Assembly: GCA_028023455.1 (NCBI GenBank)
Contig: JAQFVV010000285.1
Coordinates: forward strand, 873,501-937,500
Origin: Epiperipatus broadwayi
Taxonomy: Eukaryota > Onychophora > Udeonychophora > Euonychophora > Peripatidae
DNA length: 64,000 nucleotides
Direction of reading: 5' to 3'
The notes under the pieces were generated by a model. It saw only the letters and a program-made list of their open reading frames with translations, was not told the DNA's origin and did not search any database. Below, piece after piece: positions 48,586-60,962 of the stretch. The position numbers and the translations under genes are program-made. Each line of letters starts with the position of its first letter. The first letter of the stretch is position 1.

Positions 48586-50849
48586 TAAAGAAATTCTTGT
48601 AAAATTTAAAAAATAATACATTTAATTTTTAATTTTAAGACATAATTTCATTAAATTAGGATTTCTCAAATAAAATTCATTTCTATTTTAAAATGGAATT
48701 AAAATTAAAAATATTTCATTCTACAATTTTATGAATAGACAAGAACATGGTCTGATAATGAAAAGCATCATTGTTATAGTTAAGAATTCTGTTGACTACT
48801 TTGCTTTCTTATTTCACAAAGGCCAAATATTAACTTTTAGAATGTCTATTCTTTGAAAGCTTAAAATTGTAATAAATAATGTTAACATTATCTATATATA
48901 ATAAAGAAAAAATCTTTAATTGTGAAAAAAAAAAGTTGCTAATATGGATAAAGTTTCGACTAGAGACTTTTAAATAAAAGAGGGAGGAGTCAGAACTTGA
49001 ACACTTTAATTTATGCATATTTATATTTACATTAACAAAACTGTCATTATATTTAATTTTAAAGTTGTTATAAATAACGCACAATGTTATTGTATTTTCA
49101 GAATCATTTGTATTGTATTTAAATCAGACTAATATAGAAGTTTATACTTTCCAACAATCTCAATAAATAAATGCGTGAAACCATGAAAGCTCAAAAATAT
49201 GTTATATTGCTCTATTTTTGAATATTATTTAAATATAGCTTTCAGAGATCTTGATTACTTCTGGGTAAATATAAATATTTAGCTATTTATATAATGTCCA
49301 TCATTCCTTCAACCTATGTCTTTCCTGAATCGATGCCTTTTGGTCATGCCATAAAATGCAGACTTTATCTTTTTCCCAAAAGTTAATGGTTTCTGGAAAA
49401 ATGTAGCATGGGGAGTGATAATGGACATTTTATGTTTGGATTTTCGGCTAGAAATATGCACTCAATCTATTTCACACACCCATATATATATATTTCAATT
49501 TCTGTGAGTAAAAATCTCAATCTCTTTAGTCAAGTATCAATCTTTAGTATCTGTATAAGTATCTTAGGCCATAGATAAAAGTGAGTATCTACCTTTACCA
49601 TCAAAGGTTGCCTTGACATCAGATTGGCAATTTTTTGTAATGAATAGGTGTGGAAAGCTTTTTCACACATATATATATATATTTTCAAAGCTTTAGTTGA
49701 CACAGATTACTGGGATAATTGAAAGCGCTCCTAAGTGGATAAAATTTTTAATTATTTAGTTACTGTTTTTACAAATATTCAGTTATATAATTACATATAT
49801 TGCTTTAAAAATACAGACATCGAATAATAATAATAATAATAATAATATATATATATATTGTAACTATCAGAATTGCATAACCCACATGCATGTAATGTGA
49901 GGGCAATCCACATGTGCATTCCACATTTTGACATAACAGAATATTAACTTCATATTTACAGTCTGCTAAATCCAGGGCAAAAACAAGACAATCTTAACTG
50001 TTTACCTAAGTTATTAATTGCAAATAAAGATTACAAATTGTCAAAAATAACGAGACATTATTTATTCATGTATATACAACACAAAATATACATTGACATG
50101 ACTTTAGTCAATTCGTTCATAAATTAACTTTCCAATTTTTTTTAACTTTCATTATGCGCAGATATAGTATGCAATGGTATAAAAGTTTGACAGAGTTGAT
50201 ACTATTTTAGAATACTATTAGCATTAATTGTCTGACTGGATTTCAATCTACTGCATAGACACTTACATGCTCTCAACTATCATCACTATTGTTTTAATGC
50301 TAACTGGTACAATCATATATATTAAGACTAATCTTACCATTTGACTGTTGTGATAAATTACATGCTATGATATTAGTATGCAGTAGGCAATAAAATAAAT
50401 GTAAAATACAGGAATTTATATCCGTAGTACAATGTTGTTTATATAAGAGCAAATATAAGAATAAACTGTCTACAATATGTATAACTTACAGTTACTGGCA
50501 GTCACATACACATCACTATGGCATGTAAGAAAAAAAAAGTGAATGGTATATGGTAAGACTTGATCATCTACTGCATATCACTGTTTAAATATGATAATGA
50601 TTGTAAGGGATAAGCTGTCACAAATGATGTTACAGACATCTAATACTAATGTTTTATATAAGAAGGAAAATCAGATGTAATTCATAACTTGAATTGGTGG
50701 ACACCAGCCATTCATTTTTATCAGTAATAATAATTCAATTACAAGACTAGTTAGCTGAATCTGGTATCTACTTAACAGAACTCCAACTAGGTTATCTATG
50801 CAAAAAGCTTGCCCTCCCATTCATAACTTTATATAACTAGCTATAAGGT
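48586..50849. other. AT-rich DNA, no gene seen
   Basis: (AAT)n(AT)n at about 49827-49859. No coding signal. Confidence 0.55.
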
Positions 50850-51320
50850 CACCTTCAATTTTGTCTTTCTCTATATTCACTTTTATAACTAGGCACTTTT
50901 TGTGACCTATATTTTATTACTCTTACAATCTTTTTTAATTTTACTAACACTTTATTTTACTATCTCTATTTCTTTTATTTAAGTACTTACTGATTGTACC
51001 GCTTCTCTAATTTCACTAACATCTTCCTCTACCAACTTTACCTCTTGATCTACTACTATTCTAATATGACTAAAATTTTCTTTTACATTTTGTTTATTCT
51101 GATTCCTCTATTGTCTTAGCTTTTTATTCATTTCTGTCATCATTTCTGTCATTTGAAGTTGACCTTTCATTTCTTTTATTCCTAGCCCTATCTTTTCCAT
51201 CACTTCTTGATGATTTCTATTGATTATTTCCATCATCAGTTTCATTTTTATTTGCATCTCTATTGGCTTGTCGATCTCCATATAGGAATGCAGACAAACA
51301 CACAAAAACATAAACTTCTC
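50850..51320 (-). pseudogene. Met-rich coiled-coil frame, possibly retroelement gag/ORF1-like
   Basis: The minus frame 51311-51108 gives KMKLMMEIINRNHQEVMEKIGLG followed by KEMKGQLQMTEMMTEMNKKL, a heptad-like coiled coil. Reading continues after a stop (VKLVEEDVSEIREAVQS). Such Met/Glu/Lys-rich coiled coils occur at the N-terminus of some retroelement gag or ORF1 proteins. No zinc knuckle, protease or RT is found nearby, so the assignment is a guess. Confidence 0.3.
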
Positions 51321-52009
51321 TACTTTCTCAAAATTATGCTTTATATAAATTTATTAACTATTAATTCTTTATTTTTACTAAATATCTACCATACTCTGTC
51401 TTATTTTGGCTGAACACATACCAAATTCTCATCAAAATCCTTCCTTTGCTATTATTTTTATGACTTAATTTTAAACCTTCTAATATCCACTTTTTTTTTA
51501 AAAAAAATCTTTATATATATAATACTGGACATATTTATTTTCTCATGCCTGAAACCAATTTTATAACACGAATTCCATTCTTATTATACCAAGTGTATGT
51601 ATATATGCATTATTCTCATTATTGGTCATACCTAGACACAAATAAACTTATTTGTATTTTTTTTCATTCATTCTGAAAACTAGAAGCATAATATTTATTT
51701 GCAAAGTGAAACTCTAGTTTAATAATATATTTCATACCATGGGGTTAGTTTTTGAGTCTGGTAATCATCCATTAAAAAGTCTTGTTTTAGAATAACATTA
51801 AATCAAAAATTTTGAAAAATAGCATTAAGTGAATGAGATGGTCACATAGTAGATAATAATAATAAGTAATCAATTTTTAATTCTCCCAGAAATTTTTTAC
51901 AACCTTATTGATGCAAAACAATGTTGTTGTTTTTTGTAATAATAGACTGCAATTAATCCCAAACATGTTCAAAATTAAATCCAGATTTAGAAAGATTTTA
52001 GAAAGGCCA
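51321..52009. other. AT-rich DNA, no gene seen
   Basis: No feature recognised. Confidence 0.45.
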
Positions 52010-55000
52010 TTCACTCAAATATAAACCTATGACAACCTTTTATTTGGGTACTTAGAACTGCAGAACAAGTGAAGGAAGATACCAAGATTTGGAAGAAGGA
52101 CTGTCTCATATCAAATTGGGACATTACTGGACTTTGTGAAGTTAAAAGAAAAGGTGAAAAGACAATTGATTTGAAAAGTGTGCATGTATGTATTACAAAG
52201 GAAAAACATTGAAAGTACAAGTGGAGTAGGATTCATTATAAATAAAAAGTGGAAGAACAACATTATGGAGATTAGTGATATACTGGATAGAGTGGTAAGA
52301 TTAGTTATTTAGCTTAATAGAAGATATCAAATGATCATAATTCATGTTTATGCCCCAACAAATTGTCATTATGGTGAAGAAGTAGAGGATTATTATATGG
52401 ATGTACAAAAGGTTTTTGATCAGACCAAACAACATTTTAAAATTATCATGAGTGATGCTTATTCTAGAATTAGTGAACAATTAAAGGATGAAACCACTGT
52501 AAGGAAATTTGGATTTAGTGATAGAAATAAGAACGGATATAGACTTGTAGAGTTTCAGAAAAAAAGAAACTTTGTATTATGAAGACTTTTTTTGAGAAAA
52601 AATTTAAATGCAAATGGACATAGAAACATTCAAATAAAGGTACAGCAGAATTGGATTATATTTTGACTAACAGAAAATATGTATTTCAAGATTGGAATGA
52701 TCTTAATAAATTCAAGACAGGAAGTGATCATCGATTAGTAAGATGTGAGATACATGTTAATGTAAAACTAGAGAGACAAAAATTATTAAGAAACACAATA
52801 TTCGTAGTTAATATTCCTAATTTTCAAAACATTCCAATGAATTTAAATTAGAAGCTGCAAACCGTTTTCGAATATTAACAGATTTTGAACATAATTCAAA
52901 TTTGAACGATTTCAATAGGAAGATAACTGACACTTTTAAAATCTACAACAAAAATAGCTGGTAACAAAAAAATCAACAATTGACCAGCAAAATTTCTTTC
53001 AAGACAAGACAATATATGAAAAAAAAAAAAGAAATATGAAAATATACAAAAATGATGCATTAAGAAAGATTGCATATCTCAAATTTTATAAAGTGGTGCA
53101 AAAAAGAGTTGATAATGATATAAGAAAGTATTAAAATTTAATAAGTATGCCTATACACAACTATAGCGAAACTTATTTCTACATACTAAATATAGCTTAG
53201 CGCTTATGACATTCTCATATTCGTTGCGAGATGAATTATAATCATAATGGATACATGAGTGTAATTGTATATATTTGAAGAGATTAAAATTTATTTAAAT
53301 TTGATATTAAATATTTAAATTATACCATCCATTTTTTGGATAGAGGAAAGGGTGAATCTCTATGGTTGTAGCATTCATATTATTGGCTATATAGCAAGCC
53401 TTCCTTAAATTTCTTGTTGAATCATTTCATTTGATACATTGGATGGTTGCATAGGAAAAGACAAATTGATGTCCTGTTGCCTTTTGGTGCTCAAAGAATA
53501 TAGAGCTATGTTGTGGCTTGTCAGCCTTTTTTGTTTAAGTATTGGTGCTGGGAAAGACATGCAGACAATGATGCTTAGGATATAATAAATTGATTGACTA
53601 CCAGTTTGGGGGAATTTAATTTTGAAAACAGTGCTATAGTAAGTTCAGGTTCAAGCTATTTTTGGAGCTATTGAGTAGTCTATTGAAGGGTATGAGTGTG
53701 GAAAGAAAGATGATAAGTTGAATTAAAGGTTTTTGTTAAGGACTATACATATATCCTTAGCATTATTTAAAAAATTAAATGCCTCCAAATTGGATATCAA
53801 TCATTCTATTATGGAAAATCTTGAGCATTCTTGCTTACATACCTTGCTCAGCACCAATACTTATAAAAAGAACCCCAAACAAGCCAGAACAGAATTCTAT
53901 TTTTGAGCACCCAAATACAACAGGATATCAATTTTCCCCCTTCTACACAACCATCCAATACATCGACCAAAATGATTCAAAGAGACAGATAAGGAATGTT
54001 TGCTATATTAGCTATAGTATGAATGCTATCAACCATAGAGACTCATCTTTCATTTGCTCCAAAAAAATGGATGTTCTAATTTAAGTTTTTTAACATCGAA
54101 TTTAAATAAATTTTAATTTCTTCAAATATATACAATTACACTCATCTCTCCATTATGATTATAGTTTATGTTTCTATGAATATGAGAATGCCATAAGTTC
54201 TTAAAAGTGCTAAGCCATATTTAATTTATAGAAATAACAAGATTCTCTGTAGTTGCATATTAGTGCACTTATTACATTTATTGCATTCCATATAGAAGTA
54301 CAAACAGTAGACATTATTAAATATAAAAAAGTATAATTGTAAACTAGCAAGGAAAACTGTAGACAAGAATAAAAGTCTCGAGAGTGCAAAATAATATCCT
54401 GGTATTGGTATGAAACTTATTTCTGCAATAAGAAAAACAAATGGAAATATTATCAAAATGAGAGATGACATCATAAAATGTGTAAAAGAATTCTATCAAG
54501 ATATTAAACAATAAAGAACAAAGAAAAGTCCTTCCTATAACTACAATATCTTTTGAATTGTTTAGGATTTTAAATGAAAAAGTGAGACATAAAATTTGAT
54601 TTATGAAGAAGGGAAAACCTCCAGGTAATGATGGAATTATAATTGATATCTTAAATGTAGCAGAAGGAGAAATACAAAAAAATTTGGCAAAGTTATATAC
54701 TAAATATGTAAATGATAATTGTGTTAAGGTGATTGGAAGAATGCAGTAGTAATATTAATATTTTAAAAAGGTGATAAACAAGAGAGAAATTACAAACCTA
54801 TCAGTCTTTCATTAGTTTTATACAAAATTGTTAACAAAAATATTTACATCTCATCTACAGTGAATTTTGGATTTTAACCAACCAAAAAAACAAGCTGAAT
54901 TTAAAAATGGTTTTAGTATAGTGGATCACATCCAAGTATTGAGAGAAATTATAGAAAGGATCAATGAATATGAGTTACCATTATGCTTTGGATTTGTAGA

Positions 55001-55950
55001 TTATGAAAAGGCATTTGATTTTGTCATATTTTGAAGAATATTTATAAAAATGCACTAACAACAATTATATTACATAATGATACTAGGAAGATTAACATTG
55101 AGAAGGGTGTACAACAGGGTGACTCCACATCTCCAAAACATCTTACAGCAGTGTTACAAGAAGTATTTTGTGGATTAAAATGGAAAGTAATAGAGTAAAA
55201 AGTAAATGGTGATTATTTAAGTCATCTAGATATTTGAAATACAAGCATTGTTGCAAGTGTTATCAGATGAAAGTAAAAAAATAGGATTAAAAGTAGATGT
55301 TTAAAAGACTAAAATTATGTTTTTCTCAAAATATGAAAATAAAGATTGATAATTATGAGTTAGAAGATGTTAACAATGACAAATAAATACCTTGGTCAAA
55401 TTATTACTGCAGATGGAAACATTTAATCATAAAATTAAACTTTCTTGGAATGCTTTTGATAGAAATAACTTAATATTCAAAAGGAAATATGCCTATATGT
55501 TTGAAAAGAAAGGTTTTTAATAAATGCATTTTACTAGTTTTTACTTATGAATCTGAGATTTGGACACTTAGCAAAAGAGCAATACAAAGACTTCAGACCA
55601 TGCAACAAGGTATGGGAAGATGTATATTAGGAATAACAAGAAAAGATTGAAAATGAAATAAATGGGTAAGAGAACAAACAGATGTTATTGACATCATTAA
55701 AAGAAATGAGAGAATAAAGTGGGGATTGGTTGGACATATTGCTAGAAGAGATGATAAGAGATGGATAGTTGAAATCTTAAAGCAGATTCCAAAATACTGT
55801 ATAAGAACTATAAAAACACCATATATGAGATGATAGATGGATGAAATAAGGAAGTGTGCAGGGGTGATGTGGAGAAAAGAGGCTAGAAAATGGAGAAGAT
55901 GGATTTATGTTGGAAAGACTTCATCCTGCAGCGAATTGATAATGGTTAAA
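52010..55950 (+). pseudogene. RTE-type non-LTR retrotransposon, nearly full length but broken
   Basis: A decayed RTE ORF in order. Apurinic-type endonuclease at 52.02-52.80 kb: TFYLGT, then NWDITGLCEVKRKGE, IIIHVYAPTN, and the terminal GSDHRLVRCEI holding the catalytic Asp-His pair. Linker to about 53.15 kb. The ORF resumes after a hairpin insertion (53170-54238) near 54.3 kb with SLESAK and SAIRKTNGNI. RT motifs follow: GKPPGNDGI (54.61), YKPISLS (54.79), LREIIERINEY (54.94), KGVQQGDSTSP (55.11). Where the catalytic FADD box should be (about 55.22) the frame reads LSHLDI, so it appears deleted. C-terminal part: QRLQTMQQG...ILGITRKD and ARRDDKRW. Many stops and shifts; inactive. Family RTE by motif wording, as in BovB/RTE elements. 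Confidence 0.85.
53170..54238. mobile_element. 1.07-kb foldback element inserted in the RTE copy
   Basis: The left arm (53170-about 53625) and right arm (about 53772-54238) are inverted copies of about 460 bp separated by about 146 bp. The left begins ACTTATTTCTACATA and the right ends TATAGAAATAAC. Shared text includes GAGTGTAATTGTATATATTTGAA. The insertion splits the RTE between its endonuclease linker and RT. Open frames across it are not protein-like. No clear target duplication was found. It is a foldback or long-TIR MITE type, or a head-to-head duplicated non-coding repeat. Confidence 0.82.
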
Positions 55951-56499
55951 AATGGTTATGACTTACATCAAAAACTGTTTAAAAGCAAAAAATAGACTAT
56001 CAGTCAAACTTACTAACAATAATTTCTTTAAAAAAATTAATTTAATAAATAATAAAATAAAAAATTACTTACATTTATTTGAATTGTCAAGAAATTTTGA
56101 ATTGGAAAGTGGCAGAAATTTAAATATTATACTACAATAAAATTTGCAGTATTTTTGTGTATTGTAAAATTGATGGTAGAAAATTAAAAAAATACATAAA
56201 AAAGTTTAAGTTATTAGTAAAAAATATTTGAATTATTAAAAAATAATTAAGTTAATTTAAAGACGTTATCTACTTATATTTATTTGAAATTTTGTATGAC
56301 CAAACAATATAAATGCATAACAAAAGTTTAAGATTTTTTTTTTCATTTTTTATAAAAAGCACTGTAAACTTAAGAATGTCCATTTCACAAAAAATGTTTT
56401 TCTGTTTAAATTTTGGAGACAAACATTTAGGGTAGAATTTAAATCAATTTGGTCTTATATTTTATAAGGGTTGAGAATAAATATTAAATAAACTAACAT

Positions 56500-57000
56500 G
56501 ACTCTTTTCTTCCAATAAATAAGCTTGTGGGTTTTAAGACCTGTAGAGGTCCCTACTATCGCATTTTATACTCATGTGCTTGAGACTACAGCCTTAATGA
56601 ATATTATGACTTATTAACAATTTTTTTAAATCAACTTTTAATATAAAATTACCGATATTTTGATTACAACTCCTAGAATTTAGAATAAATATAAATTTCT
56701 AAATTTACAAATAAATTAAAATTCATAATGAAAGATGTATGTTAATTAAAACTATTTTACAATGCTAGGTTATAATAAGTATTTGACATAACACTACACA
56801 AACATTATAATAAAACTCTCATTTTGTCTACTTTTTTTTTTTGGAAATTTTTTAACAAAGAAACTCTTTTATTTTAAATGTTTTATAAAAAAATTGATAT
56901 TTTTAGACAGCTTGTAAGTAATTTTAATTTCTTTATAAAAATATTTACTGAGGCTATAACCTCGATAATATGCGTATAAAATGCGATAGTATGGAACCAT
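56500..57000. repeat. Inverted pair of the two-hairpin structured repeat
   Basis: Left copy (56505-56605, +): TCTTTTCTTCC, AAGCTTGTGG, hairpin GACCT-GTAG-AGGTC, CCCTACTATCGCATTTTATAC, then a weak second hairpin. Right copy (56941-57000, -): CCATACTATCGCATTTTATAC and hairpin GAGG-TTATAG-CCTC. The copies face each other across about 335 bp of AT-rich DNA, as transposon ends or a head-to-head insertion would. Confidence 0.65.
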
Positions 57001-57194
57001 GTGCGTTTAATAAATTTATAATTACAACTTTATAAAAATATATAATGGCTATTATTCTGACTCTTTTTAAAATCTCTTTATATAATAAATTAACAATATG
57101 ATATAAGAAGCTGCTGCTATTAAAATTTGTTTCATCTGTTATTGAAAACAATATTTTGGTATATTTTCATTTATGAAAAGTGAGAGTATTCATT

Positions 57195-57300
57195 TATACT
57201 GTAGTTTAAAAATTCACAAAACGCATGTGCATTTAATGGCTGATTATTAATATTACAGTTTATAAACATAGCGCTATATAAAAATAAATATCTTATTTAT
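57195..57300 (+). repeat. Conserved repeat with TATAGCGCTATA palindrome, copy 1
   Basis: CGCATGTGCA, then GATTATTAATATTACAGTTTATAA, CATAGCGCTATATAAAA. The same order occurs at 63.55-63.65 kb: CGCATGTGCA, then AATATTATAGTTTATAA, CATAGCGCTATATAAAA. Spacing is kept. Unknown; it could be part of an element end or a promoter-like block. Confidence 0.6.
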
Positions 57301-57456
57301 ATATGAGAAATAATAATTTTTACCAATTAAAAAAATTTTTTTATATGTTTTATAAATGCATTTTAATGTTGAACTCTGACTATATATGTTTTTTTTTTAC
57401 ACTTTGGCTGATGTAATAATTTAGATATGGCATAAGAATTTGTGGATGTATAAAAT

Positions 57457-57591
57457 TTATCTGTTTTATTATTTTTTTTCTCATGTATCATAGTATCAGG
57501 CGGGAAGCGAACCCACTAACCCGGGACAACTGCTTGTAAAGCAGCTGTCACTGACCTCCTAACCACCAATGCTTGACTTATCTGTTTTATT
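57457..57591 (-). mobile_element. Ultra-short tRNA-like SINE, copy 4
   Basis: Minus-strand tRNA-like head (about 57493-57572): GCATTGGTGGTTAGGAGG start, loop TTTACAA, B-box-like GGGTTCGCTTCCC. Tail GAAAAAAAA. Exact 14-bp target duplication TTATCTGTTTTATT at 57457-57470 and 57578-57591. Confidence 0.88.
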
Positions 57592-58683
57592 TGTTATTAA
57601 AAATAAGCTACTAGTTTATGGCTATTTAACTTTTTTCAAAAAGGGTTACAGTCTTTAAACACTGACAATGTTTTTTTTTTATTCTTGGATGATATAAAAA
57701 ATTTACAATCTGACATTAGAGGCATTATATTGTAAAATTTATTACTTTTCCCTATTATTAAAAATAAAATTTAGCATATAATTATAATTTCTTTTGTTAG
57801 AATTATGCAGACAATTTAAAATATTATTTTATATAATTTAAAAATTGGTTTAATTAATTTAAAAATTTATAACATTTAGAGCTAACCATGTAATTTTTAT
57901 TTATTGATATCAATTAATTGCTTTGACCATAAAAATTGATATCATCTTTCATTTGATATTGAAAGTTAAGCATAGACTCATAATATCATTGTCTTTGAAC
58001 AATGCATATTATTGGAAAATTTATATACCTTAAGAATAGATTTAATTTATTTATAAAAATGTATTATGGAAAGAAAACAGATCATACTTTTTTCTGTTTT
58101 TTAAATGTCCATTAATGAAATAGTAATTTGATATTCAAATACACTGTATGGTTTTGTTTACTTTTTAAATTAATGGAAATAAATTTTAGATGTAGAATTG
58201 AATTTTTTTTTATGAATGTCATGAGTACATGAGAATGTATACTTATATAATTAAGAAAACAGAAAACACTCTTCCTTAAGCAATGGATAAATAGTTTTCT
58301 GTATGTTGACAAAGAGTCAAGAATAAAGTGAATCTTTTAATAACAACAACAAAAAAAGAATAAAGTGAATCCACTTTAAACTTACTGCCACCATTGGTTA
58401 AAATTCAAAGTGATATTAAAATATCAGCCAGATGAAATATGGCATAAAAAAGTATTAGATTAATAATCTACTACATAAAATTATTAAAAGAAAGATTTTA
58501 TCTCCACTCGTGTATAGTTTATTATTCATTTAATATTTAGTAATGTCATAGTATTTTCAGGCTGATATAGTAATTTCACTTAGAATGTTCACTAATATTT
58601 TTAAAGGTATACTTAAAACACTCAAAGGTTCCAAGAATAGGGGGATTTATTTTATTCTCGAACCTTTGTCAATATATATATAT
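57592..58683. other. AT-rich DNA, no gene seen
   Basis: No feature recognised. Confidence 0.5.
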
Positions 58684-58834
58684 ATGAAAAACAAAACAAG
58701 TTTTATATATGTAAAAACCTGCTATCCCTTGTATTAATGATCAATAGATGGAGCTTTACCAAGACCTCCAAACAAGTGTATTTGTTTACATAAACGTCAG
58801 AGTCAATATTTACTGTCTCTTTCATTTTGCTCCA

Positions 58835-58882
58835 CCCTCAGATCAGCTGATTTCAAGCTGATTTGCTGTCATCAGTGAAGGG
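58835..58882 (-). ncRNA. Hammerhead ribozyme F1
   Basis: On the minus strand: stem I CCCTTCA with TGAGGG, core CTGATGA, stem II CAGC/GCTT around AAATCA with a C-U mismatch at the base, GAAA, palindromic TCAGCTGA, TC. Core intact; only the first stem II pair is broken. Confidence 0.65.
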
Positions 58883-59441
58883 ATAGGAGAAACTAGACTT
58901 AATATTAACTCCAAGCGTTTATGCAAAACGTTTCTATCAGTTTGCAAGCATGAATTTTTTAGACACCTAAATGTCTTCAAACTCAGCCTATCAAACTAGA
59001 TAGCTATGTGGGTCTGATATCAGTTCAGTTTCTCCACATAATCAAAGCTTCTGCAATCTATATCATTGCAAGAAAACTTTAAAGGTACATTTATGAAAAA
59101 CAAAACAAGTTTTATATACATAAAAACCTGCTAGCTTGTATTAATGATCAATAAAGCTCCATCTATTGATAATTAATACAAGCGATAGCAGGTTTTTACG
59201 TATATAAAACTTGTTTTGTTTTTCATAAATGTACCTTTAAAGTTTTTTTGCAATGATATAGATTGCAGAAGCTTTGATTATGTGGAGAAACTGAACTGAT
59301 ATCAGACCCACATAGCTATCTAGTTTGATAGGCTGAGTTTGAAGACATTTATGTGTCTAAAAAATTCATGCTTGCAAACTGATAGAAACGTTTTGCATAA
59401 ACGCTTGGAGTTAATATTTAGGTCTAGTTTCTAACTTCTAT

Positions 59442-59489
59442 CCCTTCACTGATGAGAGTAAATCAGCTTGAAATCAGCTGATCTGAGGG
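59442..59489 (+). ncRNA. Hammerhead ribozyme F2, complete
   Basis: Stem I CCCTTCA pairs with TGAGGG (six pairs, one G-U). Core CTGATGA is at 59449-59455. Stem II is GAGT/GCTT around AAATCA (four pairs, two of them G-U). GAAA is at 59470-59473. Palindromic stem III TCAGCTGA is at 59474-59481. Cleavage dinucleotide TC is at 59482-59483. All invariant core bases are present. The loopless 8-nt palindrome means that dimer or tandem-transcript folding is required. Confidence 0.76.
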
Positions 59490-59856
59490 TGGAGCAAAAT
59501 GAAAGAGAAAGTGAATATTGACTCTGATGTTTATGTAAACAAATATGCTTGTTTGGAGGTCTTGGTAAAGCTCCATCTATTGATCATTAATACAAGTGAT
59601 AGCAGGTTTTTACGTATATAAAACTTGTTTTTTTTTTTTATAAATGTACCTTTAAAGTTTTCTTGCAATGATATAGATTGCAGAAGCTTTGATTATGTGG
59701 AGAAACTGAACTGATATCAGACCCACATAGCTATCTAGTTTGATAGGCTGAGTTTGAAGACATTTAGGTGTCTAAAAAATTCATGCTTGCAAACTGGTAG
59801 AAACGTTTTGCATAAACGCTTGGAGTTAATATTTAGGTCTAGTTTCTAACTCCTAT

Positions 59857-59905
59857 CCCTTTCATTGATGAGAGCAAATCAGCTTGAAATCAGCTGATCT
59901 GAGGG
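59857..59905 (+). ncRNA. Hammerhead motif F3, C3 mutated
   Basis: Same as F2 with a better stem II (GAGC/GCTT), but the core reads TTGATGA, the invariant C3 having become T, and stem I carries one extra T. Predicted inactive or very slow. Confidence 0.6.
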
Positions 59906-60010
59906 TGGAACAAAATGAAAGAGACAGTGAATATTGACTCTGATGTTTATATAAACAAATATGCTTGTTTGGAGGTCTTGGTAAAGCTCCATCTATTGAT
60001 CATATATATA

Positions 60011-60824
60011 TATATAATCTGAGGAAAACTGGTTTTCTGTTTTTAATTGTATATACATTAAATAATGGTAATTTCATGTTTATATTTGTTAATCTTTATT
60101 TAATTATTCTATCTACATTATTGTATAGTTGATTATTAGTTTAATAATTATTAATGCTAGATTCCATTTGGCTAAAGTAATAATTTCATTCTGAATTTTC
60201 ATCAAACATCAATAGCTCCAAGAATAGGTGGGTTCATTATGTTGTCAACTCTTTATCAACATACTGAGTATCCATAGCCTAAGAGATATGAATTTTTTTC
60301 ACTTTAGTTGAACATAATTATGTTATGCTAATTTCAAGTTAATATATATTATAAGATTAAGATTACGCAAAGACATTAGATTTTAATCTGATTTTTAAAA
60401 AAATCATTTTTTTCATTAATTTGTATGTTGTGAAAACTGCAGCTCAAATTAATGGTAATGTACTGTATTAATAAAACAAAACTTGATAAAATGAACAATA
60501 CTTAATAAACTTTTGGAACTATGACATTTTTTGGCTACTCTTTATTACTATCTTTTATAATTATGAGACCACAAAATTAATCAAAAATTTTTTTATTTAA
60601 ATATTCTCCAAGAAATGAACTAATAGCAAAGGTTGCAGTGAATCCAGGATTAATGATATTAAAATGTGAAAAAAATTTGTTGAAGGACATGACTTTGAAT
60701 TTATATGGCTGAATTCTGTTTAGTGGCATTTTAGTCAATATTTCAATAAAGTCTTTATATTATCGCTTTTATGTATTTCCATTTGAAATTAAAATCATTT
60801 ACACAACTTTGTAAAAAAATCTGT
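60011..60824. other. AT-rich DNA, no gene seen
   Basis: No feature recognised. Confidence 0.5.
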
Positions 60825-60962
60825 AAAAAGTTGCTTTAACCTTGTCTTGCATTGGTGGTCGAGAGGTCAGCGCGACTGCCTTGCACTTGCAGGCAGTTGC
60901 CCGGGTTGCGGGTTTGCGTCCAGGCCGGTGCTATGACACTTAAAAAAAAAGTTGCTTTAACC
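60825..60962 (+). mobile_element. Ultra-short tRNA-like SINE, copy 5, best preserved
   Basis: The element (60842-60950) is tRNA-like head plus ATGACACTT and A9 and nothing more. It has GCATTGGTGGTCGAGAGG, arm ACTGCC...GGCAGT, GGGTTTGCGTCC and closing CGGTGC. Target duplication AAAAAGTTGCTTTAACC at 60825-60841 and 60946-60962 (its A run merges with the tail). Confidence 0.92.

Larger units (their letters stand above)
58684..60010 (+). repeat. Family F hammerhead array, about 415-bp unit, inverted plus direct copies
   Basis: Minus-oriented DNA runs 58684-about 59155 (one full unit and part of another). It meets direct units marked by GCTCCATCTATTGAT at 59156, 59570 and 59986 (steps 414 and 416 bp). 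Each unit has one ribozyme and the body motif TGAACTGATATCAGACC with TAGCTATCTAGTTTGATAGG. Units differ by only a few percent. (TA)n tracts flank the array on both sides. Confidence 0.85.

Noticed and set aside
53779-54084. 101-residue frame in the foldback element
   Set aside because: It lies in one arm of the inverted repeat and the opposite arm does not preserve it; no domain seen.
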